A DNA stretch of 64,000 nucleotides from Adineta ricciae (GCA_905250025.1 CAJNOJ010000189.1:124001-188000), one strand, 5' to 3'. Counted from the first letter of the stretch, positions 46,560 through 58,300 are shown. Notes: generated by a model from the sequence alone, not told the origin. Numbers and translations: made by a program.

Positions 46560-47097
46560 AAGACCTTGAACTTATTTGTTTAGTTCTAAATAGAGAATAT
46601 TTTGTCCTTCAAATGAAATAAATAGTTAGACCATATGAGTTATATATCTATATTGGAATAAACTAAGTGGACGAAGAAGAATAAATTTGTCTCACCAGTT
46701 AGAAAACTGAAAACGAACGTCGACTGAAATTTAATTTACTTTCATGGGCTTATATAGTGTCACAAATGTTGATTCGTTGATCACAGGGGGTGCTGTTTGC
46801 TTCTGTTCTACAAAGAGAACACTTTGTTTACTTTGATAGGCACCCCCTGTGTTGTATGATGACGTTCTCGTTAAACGTAGTCGTCTCTGACGATCAACAA
46901 AAATGTCCTTGCACAACTTCTAAACACTTCTCTTGAAGACTCATCATAGTTATTTTTCACGCCAATTATCCAAATTCGTTTCCATCTACTGAGAAGTAAG
47001 ATGGTTGTGAGAGCGATTCTTAGATCTGTAACAATGATCTGACTTTGAAGAAGTGCTTCACGAAAGAATATTTAATTGAGCAAAAATAACATCCTAT
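46560..47097. other. ZIP 3' flank with conserved hairpin (copy B)
   Basis: Matches 26610-27174. Hairpin arms at about 46783-46794 (one mismatch) and 46839-46850. Ends at the empty LINE site. Confidence 0.5.
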
Positions 47098-47111
47098 TCG
47101 ATCGATTCCTG
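47098..47111. other. unoccupied LINE target site (copy B)
   Basis: ATTCGATCGATTCC, one copy, flanked by sequence matching both sides of the LINE in haplotype A (left 27120-27174, right from 58844). Confidence 0.85.
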
Positions 47112-48790
47112 ACCCCGAATAGTTTTGGCTACAAGTTGATATGGTAAAAAATGTCAAGAGATTGAAGAAAACTAGAAATATTGATACTCGTAAAAATATT
47201 GGCGTTTGTAATTGCACATTCAATCATTCGTCTGTTTCGTTTGTAAAGTATCTTATCGGTCACCATTGACTCCAAATTTTTTTGTGTCTATAAAAATATC
47301 AATACTATGCGGAGATTTGACATCACCTAATTAAAAGATATTCTGATAATATCGTATTTAGATGAATCGAAAATTAAATGAATGAATCTGCAAGTTCAAT
47401 GTGACGCGATTTAAATAATGTATATACATTGAAAACTTCATTAAATGTGTTGTATGTGTCAATAAAGATCAACTGAAACAAAATAGTTTGAACAAAATAT
47501 ATCTCACCAAAAAACTTTGCACTGTTGAGACCAAAAGTTAACGAAATATAAATCAATATTTGAAAAATGATTAGAAATTATACTGTGTAAGTATTCGACG
47601 ACGTTATGAACGTTGATCTGATCGATGCATCAAATTTCTATATAACCTTGTCTTTTTACGCAGTTCACAGTTAGAGACGAGATGGTAGATGTCTAGACAG
47701 CTTTGTCTTCTCAGATTTATCAAATTACAAAGTTCTATTCGATTTATAAACTTTTTTTGTCGACACAGTTTCGAAACCAAGAATAGAGAAGATGAACAAA
47801 AATTACATGAAAACAACCAAAAGAACAATGATAGATACCTTTCAAGAAATTATCATCGTGTATTTTATATTTTGAAATCAATAGTGCATTAGTCTTATAC
47901 CAAATAAAACGCATTCAATGTTCTCCAGGTAACAATTTGAACCAATAGTTTCTGAGTTAAAATGTAAAAAAAGGAAACAGTGTTCGTATTTCCAATTCAC
48001 ATCTATAGGTCGTTTTCTAAGCATGCTCTCATCAGCATCTCAGAGTAAGATATCAGATTGCTGGTATTTTGATATAATTCATATTGTCATAACGCTGAAT
48101 AAATCAGTATAAGAGAACTTTTTCTTCGTATCCATTGTTGTTGACAACTATATATATACGGTATATACATTGAATCTGTTGACCACGATCTAATCAGAAG
48201 AGTCCGCACTGATAAAACTGCGCTTCCCCTTATTTCCTTCTCTATGCTCGGCCATCAGAAAGAAGAAAAGGAACGAACGAACGAAGGACACTCAGCATAG
48301 TAATAGCAACCGTACTAAAAGAAGTAACAAAAGTCATATAGATCGTCATTGCGGCAACATTCTATTTCTCTTCTGCGCAACCCTACTAAGAAACACTGGA
48401 AGGAACAGATGATCTGTTCCTAGCAAAGAGAGCTTTTATTGCGTCATATGATCCAGATTACTCTTAGTCCAAGAACGACGCGGAGAAAAGAGGAAGAAGA
48501 AATGAAAGGTCGCGAGAACGAGGTGAAGGGCAAGCAGATTTACTGATAACACATTGTGTCAATCTACGACTGTACATTTTGTCTTTTCTTCTCATGAACC
48601 AATAATGACCTTGATATACGTGTAACAATCTATGATTGTGCATTCCTTCTTCTCTCATCCTACACCGATAATGATATGGACTTGCGCTTCTTCCTTCTTG
48701 CTTTCCTTTTTCTTCTCTTCCTCTTCTCATGTACGACTACTTCTCGCTTTCTTTCTTTCCTTCTGTTTGTCCTTAGATATCAATCTCTAA
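47112..48790. other. downstream flank of the block (copy B)
   Basis: Collinear with 58844-60290. Includes a 19-bp palindrome (GGAACAGAT/ATCTGTTCC, 48402-48420) also found near 59920, and pyrimidine-rich DNA at 48690-48770. No gene supported. Part of it could belong to a retroelement LTR, because in both haplotypes gypsy sequence follows. Confidence 0.4.
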
Positions 48791-49049
48791 AGTTATGTAT
48801 CCAGCATACAATACGGATACAATTATCGTTCCTGAGTGGAATGATCATATGATATCGATATTAGAAACCCACTCATATGCATGGTATGTTTTGCTTTCTT
48901 TGCACACTTACAATAGATAAGCTCTCTCTAGAAGAAACTTTGATCGCATGATTTGTTAGATCCATCATCTTAGCAAATGATAACAGTAGGCTTTATATAT
49001 TATTTTGAGAGTTTGGTATTTTTCGGTAGCGTAATACTGTATGTACCGA

Positions 49050-49166
49050 GGGTTATATAAAGACAAGGGAAGTACTGTATCGGAGCGATTTCTTTGGATT
49101 AAATAAACGATACATATACTACATCTTCTCTCTTGTATCAGAAAATGTCACAATTGGCGACCCCGT
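49050..49166 (+). promoter_or_regulatory. end of 5' LTR and primer-binding site (copy B gypsy)
   Basis: TATA-like GGTTATATAA at 49051, polyadenylation-like AAATAAACG at 49101, LTR end ...TGTCACA at about 49152, then TTGGCGACCCCG, which looks like a tRNA primer-binding site. The LTR's left edge could not be fixed, because the matching 3' LTR is absent. Confidence 0.5.
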
Positions 49167-49232
49167 CTACTCGAATCTTACTTCTAACATTCATTAATCT
49201 TATTGATTCAATACTTTTTATATTTCTTGACT

Positions 49233-50393
49233 ATGGCAAATGCAGAAGAGAAAAAAGTACCGATCGAAACAGTCGCTCAAGTTACTTAGAACACTTTAAC
49301 TCAACATGCAAAAGAAATCCTAGCTCTATAAGAAACTTTAGGCAGTATTCAATCTCAACAATCAACTGAAGCACAGCTACAAACCGAAATACGTGCAGTA
49401 AGGGAAATACTCGCAGAAATCCGACACCATTTAATCCCACACAATCCTGAATCATCACCTACTACAAAGATCCAACATCATACTCCTTTAACCACAACTC
49501 TGAGTACACCAACAATTGTTGTTCCACCTATCTCAAACTTACCTGAAACGTGGGATGAGTTCACCACACAATTCCTTGCACAATTTCATTTACCAATTTG
49601 TATTTCGCAACAAGAAAACGAAACCATTAATGAATTTGTGGTTTGTCTGCGCTCACTTTGGCTGGAACAAAAACCGGACGAAAAGGAAACTGATTTTATT
49701 AAACATCTGTTATGTAAAATGAAACCTGATATGTTAGCAGTTATGAACGCTAACCGTCCCCAAACCTTATCTAACATCATAACAGAAGCTCAACAAGTGG
49801 AAGAAATATTATATTTACGGGATAAAGAAGAGAGACGATGTGCAAACGAACGATCAAAACTAGCTGCCAATACTCCATTATTAACATTAAGTACAAACAA
49901 CCAATATTCAGCGCGAAACACACCAAATACCTCACCTTTTTCTTTCACACCCACTTGCTGGCGCTGTTATGAAACCGGTCACTATGCTATAATTTGCCCC
50001 CTAAACAAAACTCGTCGAACCTTTGAAGTAACAGACAACCTCCAACAGCCATTACCACAACGTGCAAAGAAACAGCTAAGAAGTTTTCGTGAAGCGGGAA
50101 CACAAAACTCCTATCACCCAAACCCGCAAAGTCCTAAAATGTCATACGTAAATACCATAGACTCCTCCCACAATCATCCCCTTATAATCCACGGAAGGAT
50201 CGGTGCGTTACCGATTACCTTCCTAGTTGATACCAGCTTTACCCTAACTCTGATCAATTTACAAACCTTTAACTGCCTCAGTCCCAGACTCATCCAATCA
50301 CGCTACAAGCCACCATCGTCAATCACTACACATGGCCGATCATTCACCACTTACTATAAAATGGGTTGTAAATCTACCTTTCACATTCAATAA
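49233..50393 (+). pseudogene. gag-protease of the B gypsy element, with stops
   Basis: The frame starts at ATG 49233, has a TAG and a TAA in the first 35 codons, then is open to 50393. A capsid-like part (ETWDEFTTQFLAQFHLP, LWLEQKPDEKETDFIKHLLC) is followed by one zinc knuckle CWRCYETGHYAIIC. An aspartic-protease active site follows (FLVDTSFTLTLI, with DTS). The end of protease (CIIGNNFIRTHQLIID) continues in another frame at 50332-50517, so a frameshift separates them. Confidence 0.75.
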
Positions 50394-50639
50394 CACCACT
50401 CATTGGCACCTCACTTACGTAGTACCAAATTTATGGCGACCATGTATCATTGGTAATAACTTTATCCGGACACATCAACTTATTATTGATGGCGCACATC
50501 AAAATGTCTATTACTGATCTCAACGAATCAGACCCCGTTACCATTCAGTACTCAACACAAATACATCAACCAACCATTATGATACCCTGTACGAAAACCT
50601 ACCTGATAACGCATCTCACATTCAGATAAATTACAACAA

Positions 50640-51850
50640 ATAGAAAAACCCGACTTATCAAAGTCAATATTAGATGAACATCAACAACAACAGCTGTCAA
50701 AAGTTCTGCAAGCATTTCCTCAACTGTTTACTAATACATCAGGGCGTACAAACGTAATAAAACACCATATTGATATACAACCTGGAAGCAGACCATGTAA
50801 CTCACCTCCTTATCGTTACGCGCCAGCACGTCGAAAAATTATTAAAGAAGAACTTAGTAAAATGTTAAATGACGGTATTATAATCCCGTCTAAAAGTCCA
50901 TGGGCGTCGCCTGTAGTATTAGCTCCAAAAAAAAAGATGGGACGATGCGCTTCTGCATAGATTATCGAAAACTCAATAATATTACAATACGGGATGCTTA
51001 TCCATTACCACGCATTGATGATACCTTAGATTCGTTACAACAAGCTCAGTTCTTCTCAATGCTTGATCTACGATCCGATTATTGGCAAGTTGAGATGGAT
51101 GAAAACAGCAAACCTATTACTGCGTTTGTTACTCATCGTGGTCTCTTGGAATGCACAGTTATGCCGTTTGGTCTTACAAACGCTCCGGCAACGTTTCAAA
51201 GATTAATGGATATTGTATTATCGGGACTTAAATGGCAATGTTGCTTGGTATATTTAGATGATATCCTGTATTTTCTGCAACGTTTGAAGAACATCAACAA
51301 GACCTACGAAAAGTATTTACTGCTTTATCGGATGCAAACCTTACACTCAAAGCTTCAAAATATAATTTTTGTTTATGAGAAATTAAATATTTAGGGCACC
51401 TCGTCACGCCAGAAGGCATCAAACCAGATCCTACACTGGTGGACACAGTGGTCGAAGCCAAACAACAAGTTACAATCAGAGATGTTCAAGCGTTTCTTGG
51501 ACTCACCGGTTATTATCGACGTTTCATTAAACACTGTGCACAAATGTCAGAACCGCATCTGAAATTATTAAGATGTAATCAAAACTCAACATCATGTTAT
51601 CTAATACAATGGAACGATGATTGTACCACAGTATTTAATACTTTAAAACAACGACTAGTATCATCACCTATGATGCAACTTCCAAACTTTTCTTATCCTT
51701 TTATACTGGAATTAGACGCATGTGAATACGGTGTTGGACGCGTACTTACTCGAGAATATAACAAACACAAATCTGTGATTGCATATATGCAAGCCAGACA
51801 CTCAACGCAGTCTAATGCCTGGCTCTCGTGATAGTCTGGACAATCAAACA
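50640..51850 (+). pseudogene. reverse transcriptase and partial RNase H of the B gypsy element
   Basis: RT motifs in order: DYRKLNNITIRDAYPLPRID, FSMLDLRSDYWQVEMD, VMPFGLTNAPATFQRLMD and the catalytic CLVYLDDIL (YLDD). Frames change near 50930 and 51270. The connection (FLGLTGYYRRFIKHCAQMSE) and the start of RNase H (FILELDACEYGVG) follow, then the element ends. Confidence 0.8.
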
Positions 51851-51855
51851 CTTTA

Positions 51856-52094
51856 GAGTGACTACGTACTCTTCCTCTTTTTTAAAGTAAACTGACGGTA
51901 GAATATCACGTTTTTCTTGTGTAAAAGAATGTTTTATGAGACTATGAAAACATTCAGCGTTTATCGAGTTTCAATTTTCTTTTCTTTCTCTAACAAACTT
52001 TAAAAAGGAACTTTTCTTACGTTCTGTCGTAAACTATATTTCTTTGCTTGTTAACTACCGAAAAACAATGAAAGAAACCAACGTCGTGTGATTA
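51856..52094. other. spacer, upstream of the 3CxxC gene
   Basis: AT-rich, no gene. Begins at the truncation point of the gypsy element. Confidence 0.4.
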
Positions 52095-52778
52095 ATGTCT
52101 GAAGAACTCGGTAAAAAATATCCTTGCTTTGGCGAATATAGATGTTTTCGTTGTGGAAGAAAATGGCAAAGTGCCAAAGCTTGGGCTGATTATGGACAAC
52201 AGTGTCAAAACTGCGCAATTCCTGTAAGTGCATTCAATCTTCAAAGATTGTTCGTTTACATTTGCGACAGATGTAATGCAAAATGGAAGTGGGCCTATAT
52301 TGAACAAGGAATGAAGTGCAGACAGTGTTCTTCGTCAATATTTGTTCGTCCATTAGATCCAAGGAATTATGAAGATCGTCGATATATTCAAGCTCATCGA
52401 CTTCAAGAGCTCAGCGATGTAGAAGATGATGAAAATCATATAGATCCTAGTAGAGAACATCGACAGGATCTATGCGAAAAATGTACACGATTAGGTCGAC
52501 CGTGTCGCGAAACAGCTGGTCAAAATGATATATTGGCGAGTACTCGACTTCGTCAACGAAATGTATTATCTGCAATTCCTACTCAACGGTTCGTATCAGC
52601 AGGGTCATATCGACCTTATGAATCTTCGAACACGTCGCGTTCAACATCGTCTAGAACACCTTTGTCGACGTCTGTCGATGGATCAGAGTCATCTGGCGGT
52701 GGCGCAATCGTCTGTGTAAGAATACTCATGTTAATATTTGGAATTGTTATTGTTATGTGGTATATTAGCAAGAGTTAA
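52095..52778 (+). CDS. 3CxxC-type zinc-finger protein with C-terminal membrane tail (RTP/ZAR1-like)
   Basis: Intronless, 227 residues. The N-terminal ~90 residues hold CxxC pairs spaced as in the zf-3CxxC/ZAR1 family: YRCFRCGRKWQSAKAW, QQCQNC, YICDRCNAKWKWAY and MKCRQC. A further CEKC lies near 129. A Ser/Thr-rich linker follows, and one hydrophobic helix ends the protein (VRILMLIFGIVIVMWYIS), leaving three residues after it. This is a tail-anchor layout. Animal receptor-transporting proteins (RTPs) have the same order, a 3CxxC finger then a C-terminal membrane helix, and help receptors reach the cell surface. That role here is inference. It is seen once in the window, so its A allele would lie beyond 64000. 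Confidence 0.7.
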   Translation: MSEELGKKYPCFGEYRCFRCGRKWQSAKAWADYGQQCQNCAIPVSAFNLQRLFVYICDRCNAKWKWAYIEQGMKCRQCSSSIFVRPLDPRNYEDRRYIQAHRLQELSDVEDDENHIDPSREHRQDLCEKCTRLGRPCRETAGQNDILASTRLRQRNVLSAIPTQRFVSAGSYRPYESSNTSRSTSSRTPLSTSVDGSESSGGGAIVCVRILMLIFGIVIVMWYISKS

Positions 52779-53593
52779 TATTGGGTCCCATAAACTGTCG
52801 TATAGTTTATCCTCTTTTACAAGTTCCCGTTGGTATATTATTTTGAATGTAAAATCAAATAATAAAACAAATACTAAATGGTTCATCAATGAATAGGATT
52901 TGTTTTAAATGCGAAAAATTGAAGGAAAGCTCATTTGAGTTATCGTTTATAAGTACAAAGGTGTAATGATGCAGCTATATAAAAAAATATTTTCATATGA
53001 AACAATGTAAAATATCATCCATTACGGCAAAAACTTTAATTGATACTTCAACATGCATCCTCACTCTCAATGCAAATCAAATAATGCATAAGACTGTTTC
53101 TGTAACTTCAAAACTTAGTTTTTTGAAAAGAATTCGGCTAAACTTTAAAGAAAAGTCTTTCTCTGTATATCTGTACGAACTTAAATCACAAAAATTTTAA
53201 TCATGTAATTGATATAAATCCTCGTTATTATAATGTTAACGTATTTATCATGTCTCCTATTTTTTTAACCACGCAAAGATTACACTAACAGTTTTTTTTC
53301 TATTGACACCACGACATCGTGGTTCTCGCAGATAAATAAAAAATGATCGTTCATTTTTCTTTCTCAACTGATACAATATTTTTGTTTTCAAAGCGAACTC
53401 GTCTGAAACAAATAACATTTAAAAGTTGCATTTAGCAAAGAATGTGATACAAATATTTAGCCAGAACGACGACGGATGGCAGTGTTGATGGTCTATTTGC
53501 TGACAAGAAATATTATTCCTATTATGATTTCAACGGACACATGATAATATCGTTCTTCTAGAAGTCTGATATAGATTGGCGAAGAAGAATACT
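52779..53593. other. intergenic spacer
   Basis: AT-rich, with AATAAAAC just after the 3CxxC gene. No gene supported; the frame at 52997-53200 has no domain. Confidence 0.4.
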
Positions 53594-55220
53594 ATGGCGC
53601 AAAAAGCTTGCATTTTTATAATTTTAATGACCTTATTTATTTACATTATGGGATCATTTGGTAAGTTAACTAAAATGTTCATTATTCTACCGAAACAAAG
53701 AAAATTTTCGTGTTCTAGCGTTTTCCAATAAACAACTGAATTTATCTTCAACAGTAATTTGGAATCGAAACGGAATCACATTCGCTAATAAATCCATCGT
53801 TGGCATAGAACCGACCACCATATTTATCAATACAAATGACACGATCTATATCGTTAATCGGGACAAACAGAAAATCTTGATTTGGAATTATAGTCAGAGT
53901 CTAAATCCAACGAACGAGATTCAAGGAAACTTCACAAATGCCACTTCTCTATTTCTAGCATCAAATGATGATATTTACATTGGTGATTATCAGAGTGGTA
54001 ATGTGGTAAAGAGATGGAAATCAGAAGGAAATACTTTTGAAACGATTATGTATGTCAATTCATCGTGTTATGGCCTTTTCGTCGATCTCATTGATAATGT
54101 GTACTGTTCAATGAGAGATGAACATCAAGTGGTGAGAAAAGACTTGAAACTCGTTTCGATGGAACCCGTTCTCATCGCTGGGACAGGTGTTGGTGGATCT
54201 GCTTTCGAAGAACTTGATAGGCCTCATGGAATTTTTATTGATATCAACTTGGATTTATTTGTGGCAGATTATGGAAATCATAGAGTACAACTATTCGCAT
54301 TTGGAGAAAGAGATGGCATTACAGTTGCAGGAGAAGATTCAGAATACTTGACTATTTCACTCCGAGGTCCTACTGGAGTTTTATTAGATGTCCATAAATA
54401 TTTATTCGTTGTCGATTCAGAAAATCATCGTATAGTTGGAGAAAGGCCGGATGGTTTCCGATGTTTAGTTGGATGTTATGGAGTGGGTGATCATTTGAAT
54501 CAGCTAAATCGCCCATCTTCTATGGGTTTCGATAGTTTCGGTAATATGTTTGTTATTGATACAAGTAATCATCGCGTTCAAAAATATAAACCGATGAAAA
54601 TCTCTTCTTGTGAGTAGATAAAAATCTATGTGCTCCATATTTCTTCGTGTGAGATGCTTATTTTTCCGATCACGCACAGCATGAAACGGTAGTTTCCAGT
54701 ATCCAATAGCCTTCTTCATTCTTAGGAACTCTAGTTAGACATCTGCTTCGTTATAGCTACTTCGATTAATCAACCATCACTTTGTCAAAAACCAACTATG
54801 AATCGGAACGCAATTGTGTTTGCTGAAGAATCATTTAGCGGATGGGAACCCGGTTCCATTTTTTTTAATGCAAACGATACAGCTTTTATCATTGATCGAG
54901 AACAAAGAAACATCCTCATATGGAATCGCAATAGTCGTAATATGACAAATATTGCTATAGGCAACTTCTCAAGGATCAATTCTCTGTTTCTAAAATCCAA
55001 TGGTGATATTTATATTGATGACGGCAAAATTGAATCTACAGTGAAGATATGGATGGCAGAAACAAATACTTTGAAATCTGCTGTGGATCTAGTTTCATTT
55101 TGTTCTGACTTGTTTATCGATATCAATGACAATTTGTATTGTTCGATGACATATCGGCATGTGGTGGCGAAAATAAACTTGAAAAATAGTTCGATGGACG
55201 CTATTGTTGCTGGGAGAGGC
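53594..55220 (+). CDS. secreted protein with two NHL-propeller modules, truncated by a gap
   Basis: Exon 1 (53594-53664) encodes a signal peptide (MAQKACIFIILMTLFIYIMG). Exon 2 (53756-54609) starts NWNRNGITFANKS and carries NHL blades (PHGIFIDINLDLFVADYGNH, MFVIDTSNHRVQKY). If GTGAGT at 54610 is used, exon 3 begins at 54739 in phase (YICFVIATSINQ) and a second module starts KPTMNRNAIVFAEES. If not, the protein stops at 54617. For exon 1 the strong GTAAGT at 53661 would break the frame, while GTTAAC at 53665 keeps it. The second module ends at the N gap. The blades resemble those of the NHL gene at 21249, but the sequence is clearly a different family member. Confidence 0.6.
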
Positions 55221-55255
55221 NNNNNNNNNNNNNNNNNNNNNNNNNNNNNNNNNNN
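55221..55255. other. assembly gap (35 N)
   Basis: Separates the NHL gene from the LINE. Nothing on the two sides belongs together. Confidence 0.95.
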
Positions 55256-55294
55256 CAAAGTCGTTCGAAATAAACCCCATTCAACCATCGTCGT

Positions 55295-58200
55295 ATGAAT
55301 CCATCAGCGAAGATCTTTAATCCTCATCCAAATCTTAACTATTCATTTAGCATCCCCGTAAACTGTCTAACGAAAGCCGAAGAAAACATCTTGAAAGCAG
55401 TAATACAAGAGTGGACAAATGTATTCAGTCTTGACTCTCTACTAAACAATTGGTCCGAATACCGTAATAAATCAGCATTACTGATGAACCCCAAGAAAAA
55501 CATATCCCTTCTTCTTTTAAATGTTGCCAGCTTGAAACGTTATTTAGTAGAAGTCTTCAACCTTATTCAATCCACATTGTCTCCGATTATTATTCTCAAT
55601 GGAATTTATCATGATCCTGACACAATTAAACGATTCTCGTCTCATTTCTTTAATTACAACATATTTACGTCAAAGGGCACAAACAAATTTGGCGGCGTCC
55701 TGATTGCAGTGCACAAATCAATTCAATGTCGTCGTCCAGAAGAATTTACGCGTATAGATAATCTGATTGTGCTTGAAATCAGTTCAGGTGCCGATCTTTT
55801 TCAATTAGTAACATGCTATTCACCACCTGAGGAAAAAATCCCACTTAAAATCTTTGATCGTATTCTTCATATCAATCCGAACACGATCTTCACTGGTGAT
55901 CTCAATGCTAAACATAAATCATGGTCAAAATCGGTGGAGAACCCAAAAGGCTACTCCTTATTCAACTGGTTATCTTCTCCTGGTACTCACTCATCGTTGG
56001 AAATTATCAATAGATACTTAATCACCTCCACGCGCTCAGATGCAACAATTGATCTCATCATTGCTCCGTCCAAATTAGCTTCCACTTCATTTTCTGGTCT
56101 CCAATCTATCGGTAGTGATCACTATCCTGTCGTATGGGAACTTCCATTAAAAATTATTTCTTCTCATCACAAAATTTCTATCAAGCGAACGAATTGGAAA
56201 GCATTTGAGCTTTTCATAACAAGTGTTGGCAACTACTGGCAACAATTGGCAGAGCTGATGAACCACTCAGCTACCTTTTTCTCATTATACGAACGATTTT
56301 TGTCACTTTGCCTGGCTCGTTTTACTACAATTACACAACGCCATGCGTACAAACCATCTCTTCCGCATCACATCGTCCAAATGATTCAACAAAAGCGCAT
56401 ATATCTTCAGGCTTTTCGTCGCACTCGTCATCCGTATTTCTCGTTGCTATTACACAACATGACAAAACAAGTCCACCAAGTATTATTCCAGCATAAAAGA
56501 CAACTATGGTTAAATTATTGCAATACGTTGAATGATTGTGACACAAAATCATTCTGGAAGAAAATCAAACGGCACTTCAAATCTGGTGCAGTACCTATCG
56601 ATGGTTTTGTGTGCAACAACAACATCATTACTGATCCAATAGAAATGTGTTCCATGGCCAAGGATCATTATGAAGTTCAATTTGCAAACCATCCTCCTGA
56701 TCATTCGGAAATTGAAAAAGAAGCAGAATATATTAATGCGGAAATTGAAAATGATTTGATAAGAAATCCTCCTCCACCCATCATTATCAACTTCCTGGAT
56801 TTAAAACGTGCTATTTCATCACTTAAGAATAAAAATTCGACTGGGGTTGATGGTGTTTCAAACAGGATAATTAAGAATCTACCATCAAATCATCTATCAT
56901 TTATTTCGCAATGTTTCAACAACTTCGCTTCGTTGTCGCAAACCCCGCCTCAGTGGCATATAGCTAAAATGATCCTATTATCCAAATCAAAAGCAAGGAC
57001 AATCTCCGTAGATGAAACTAGACCAATTTCGCTGTTACCCTGTTTTTCTAAATTGTTTGAAAAATGCTTTTTGCTTCACTTTCGACAATGGATTAAGGAC
57101 CAAGGTTTACTTCCGGACGAGCAAAGCGGTTTTCGTCCAGGACATAATATGGCAGTACGGTTAGTGGCGATTGTGGACCAGATTGGGCAAAGTCTGTCAA
57201 AGCATACAGCTGCCGGCGGTTTATTTGTAGATTTTCGCACAGCATTTAACCAGTTGTGGTTCAATGGGTTATGGCTCAAATTGACGAAATTAAATTGTCC
57301 TATGAAATTAGTTACTTGGTTGCGCCATTATCTATGTAATCGAAAAGCGTTTATCGACATCAAATCATCACAGTCCACGGCATTCATCCTAGAAAAAGGG
57401 GTTCCGCAAGGTAGTGTGATGGGTCCTGTTCTATTTATAGTCTATCACCACGATCTGATCGAGTCGCTGTCGACTATCCACTGGAAACATCTATTTGCTG
57501 ATGATTTAGCCATCTTATTTGCACCCGATTCATCATTAGCTCCATCAAAAATGATCAAAGATATAATTGAGCAAATGATGAAAGTCCTCAATCGACTCAT
57601 CGACTATTCAAAGTATTGGAAACAACCAATAAACTTTAAGAAGACGTATTGGATGTTGTTCAACAGACAGGTTGCACCGAAAGTACCTGAAATTATTTGC
57701 CAAGGACATCATATCGACAAAGTAAACAGATTTAAATATCTGGGCACCATTTTGGACGAGAAACTCTCGTTCAACTCACATATCGATTACATTAAATCGA
57801 AAATCAATTCCAACCTAAAAATCTTCAAACGTTTAACATCAACCAGAATGACTAATGAGAAAACAAATCTCAAATTGTTTAATGCATATATCCGACCCTA
57901 CTACCAATCCCTGCTCAATATCTATCCAATCTTATCGACCGGAAAGAAAAATGAATTAGAAAGTCTAAACCGCAAAATCTTTCGGATTGTCTACACCTGG
58001 CATGATGCCAGGAATGTAGAAATCACAAATATGACAAAATATCGATCGATAGCTGAACTTACGGCAACGCACTGGGCTAAATTGACAAATACAATCATAA
58101 GAACAAATCCTAGTGTCATCCAAGATTACTTACAACACAAGATGTCAATCCTATACATACACGAATATTTAAACAATCCCACACTAGCGAAAGAAAGAAG

Positions 58201-58300
58201 AACCATCTTCGAAAGAGGCAGAATTCGCAAATACATCGTAAATCTAATAAAGAATAACCGAATGTCTCTCTTCGACCATACCCTGTCCTATCCCTGTTGA
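55295..58300 (+). CDS. LINE ORF2: APE endonuclease plus reverse transcriptase
   Basis: 1,001 residues, intact. An endonuclease/exonuclease/phosphatase domain lies at about 65-290. Its motifs include TGDLNAKHKSW and IGSDHYPVVWEL, the Asp/His residues of APE-type endonucleases that nick the target. Reverse transcriptase lies at about 500-790, with NSTGVDGVSNRI, TRPISLLPCFSKLFEK, DEQSGFRPGHN, FVDFRTAFNQ, GVPQGSVMGPVLF and the catalytic HLFADDLAIL (FADD). The C-terminal part has no evident RNase H. The start ATG overlaps the end of ORF1. The layout fits Jockey-group LINEs. No stop or frameshift was seen, so it may be recently active. Confidence 0.9.
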   Translation: MNPSAKIFNPHPNLNYSFSIPVNCLTKAEENILKAVIQEWTNVFSLDSLLNNWSEYRNKSALLMNPKKNISLLLLNVASLKRYLVEVFNLIQSTLSPIIILNGIYHDPDTIKRFSSHFFNYNIFTSKGTNKFGGVLIAVHKSIQCRRPEEFTRIDNLIVLEISSGADLFQLVTCYSPPEEKIPLKIFDRILHINPNTIFTGDLNAKHKSWSKSVENPKGYSLFNWLSSPGTHSSLEIINRYLITSTRSDATIDLIIAPSKLASTSFSGLQSIGSDHYPVVWELPLKIISSHHKISIKRTNWKAFELFITSVGNYWQQLAELMNHSATFFSLYERFLSLCLARFTTITQRHAYKPSLPHHIVQMIQQKRIYLQAFRRTRHPYFSLLLHNMTKQVHQVLFQHKRQLWLNYCNTLNDCDTKSFWKKIKRHFKSGAVPIDGFVCNNNIITDPIEMCSMAKDHYEVQFANHPPDHSEIEKEAEYINAEIENDLIRNPPPPIIINFLDLKRAISSLKNKNSTGVDGVSNRIIKNLPSNHLSFISQCFNNFASLSQTPPQWHIAKMILLSKSKARTISVDETRPISLLPCFSKLFEKCFLLHFRQWIKDQGLLPDEQSGFRPGHNMAVRLVAIVDQIGQSLSKHTAAGGLFVDFRTAFNQLWFNGLWLKLTKLNCPMKLVTWLRHYLCNRKAFIDIKSSQSTAFILEKGVPQGSVMGPVLFIVYHHDLIESLSTIHWKHLFADDLAILFAPDSSLAPSKMIKDIIEQMMKVLNRLIDYSKYWKQPINFKKTYWMLFNRQVAPKVPEIICQGHHIDKVNRFKYLGTILDEKLSFNSHIDYIKSKINSNLKIFKRLTSTRMTNEKTNLKLFNAYIRPYYQSLLNIYPILSTGKKNELESLNRKIFRIVYTWHDARNVEITNMTKYRSIAELTATHWAKLTNTIIRTNPSVIQDYLQHKMSILYIHEYLNNPTLAKERRTIFERGRIRKYIVNLIKNNRMSLFDHTLSYPC

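Larger units (their letters stand above)
48791..51855 (+). mobile_element. 3'-truncated Ty3/gypsy-like LTR retrotransposon (haplotype B)
   Basis: LTR end, gag, protease, reverse transcriptase and the first part of RNase H in one direction, then an abrupt change to unrelated DNA at about 51855. Integrase, env and 3' LTR are missing. It has stops and frameshifts, so it is dead. It is about 90% identical by eye in the shared RT/RNase H part to the element at 60300-64000. The left boundary is approximate. Confidence 0.75.

Noticed and set aside
9802..47097. Real tandem segmental duplication of 17 kb
   Set aside because: Split LINE, matching target-site duplications, empty site in B and N joins at both ends fit an assembly join better. 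Kept as the alternative to be tested.
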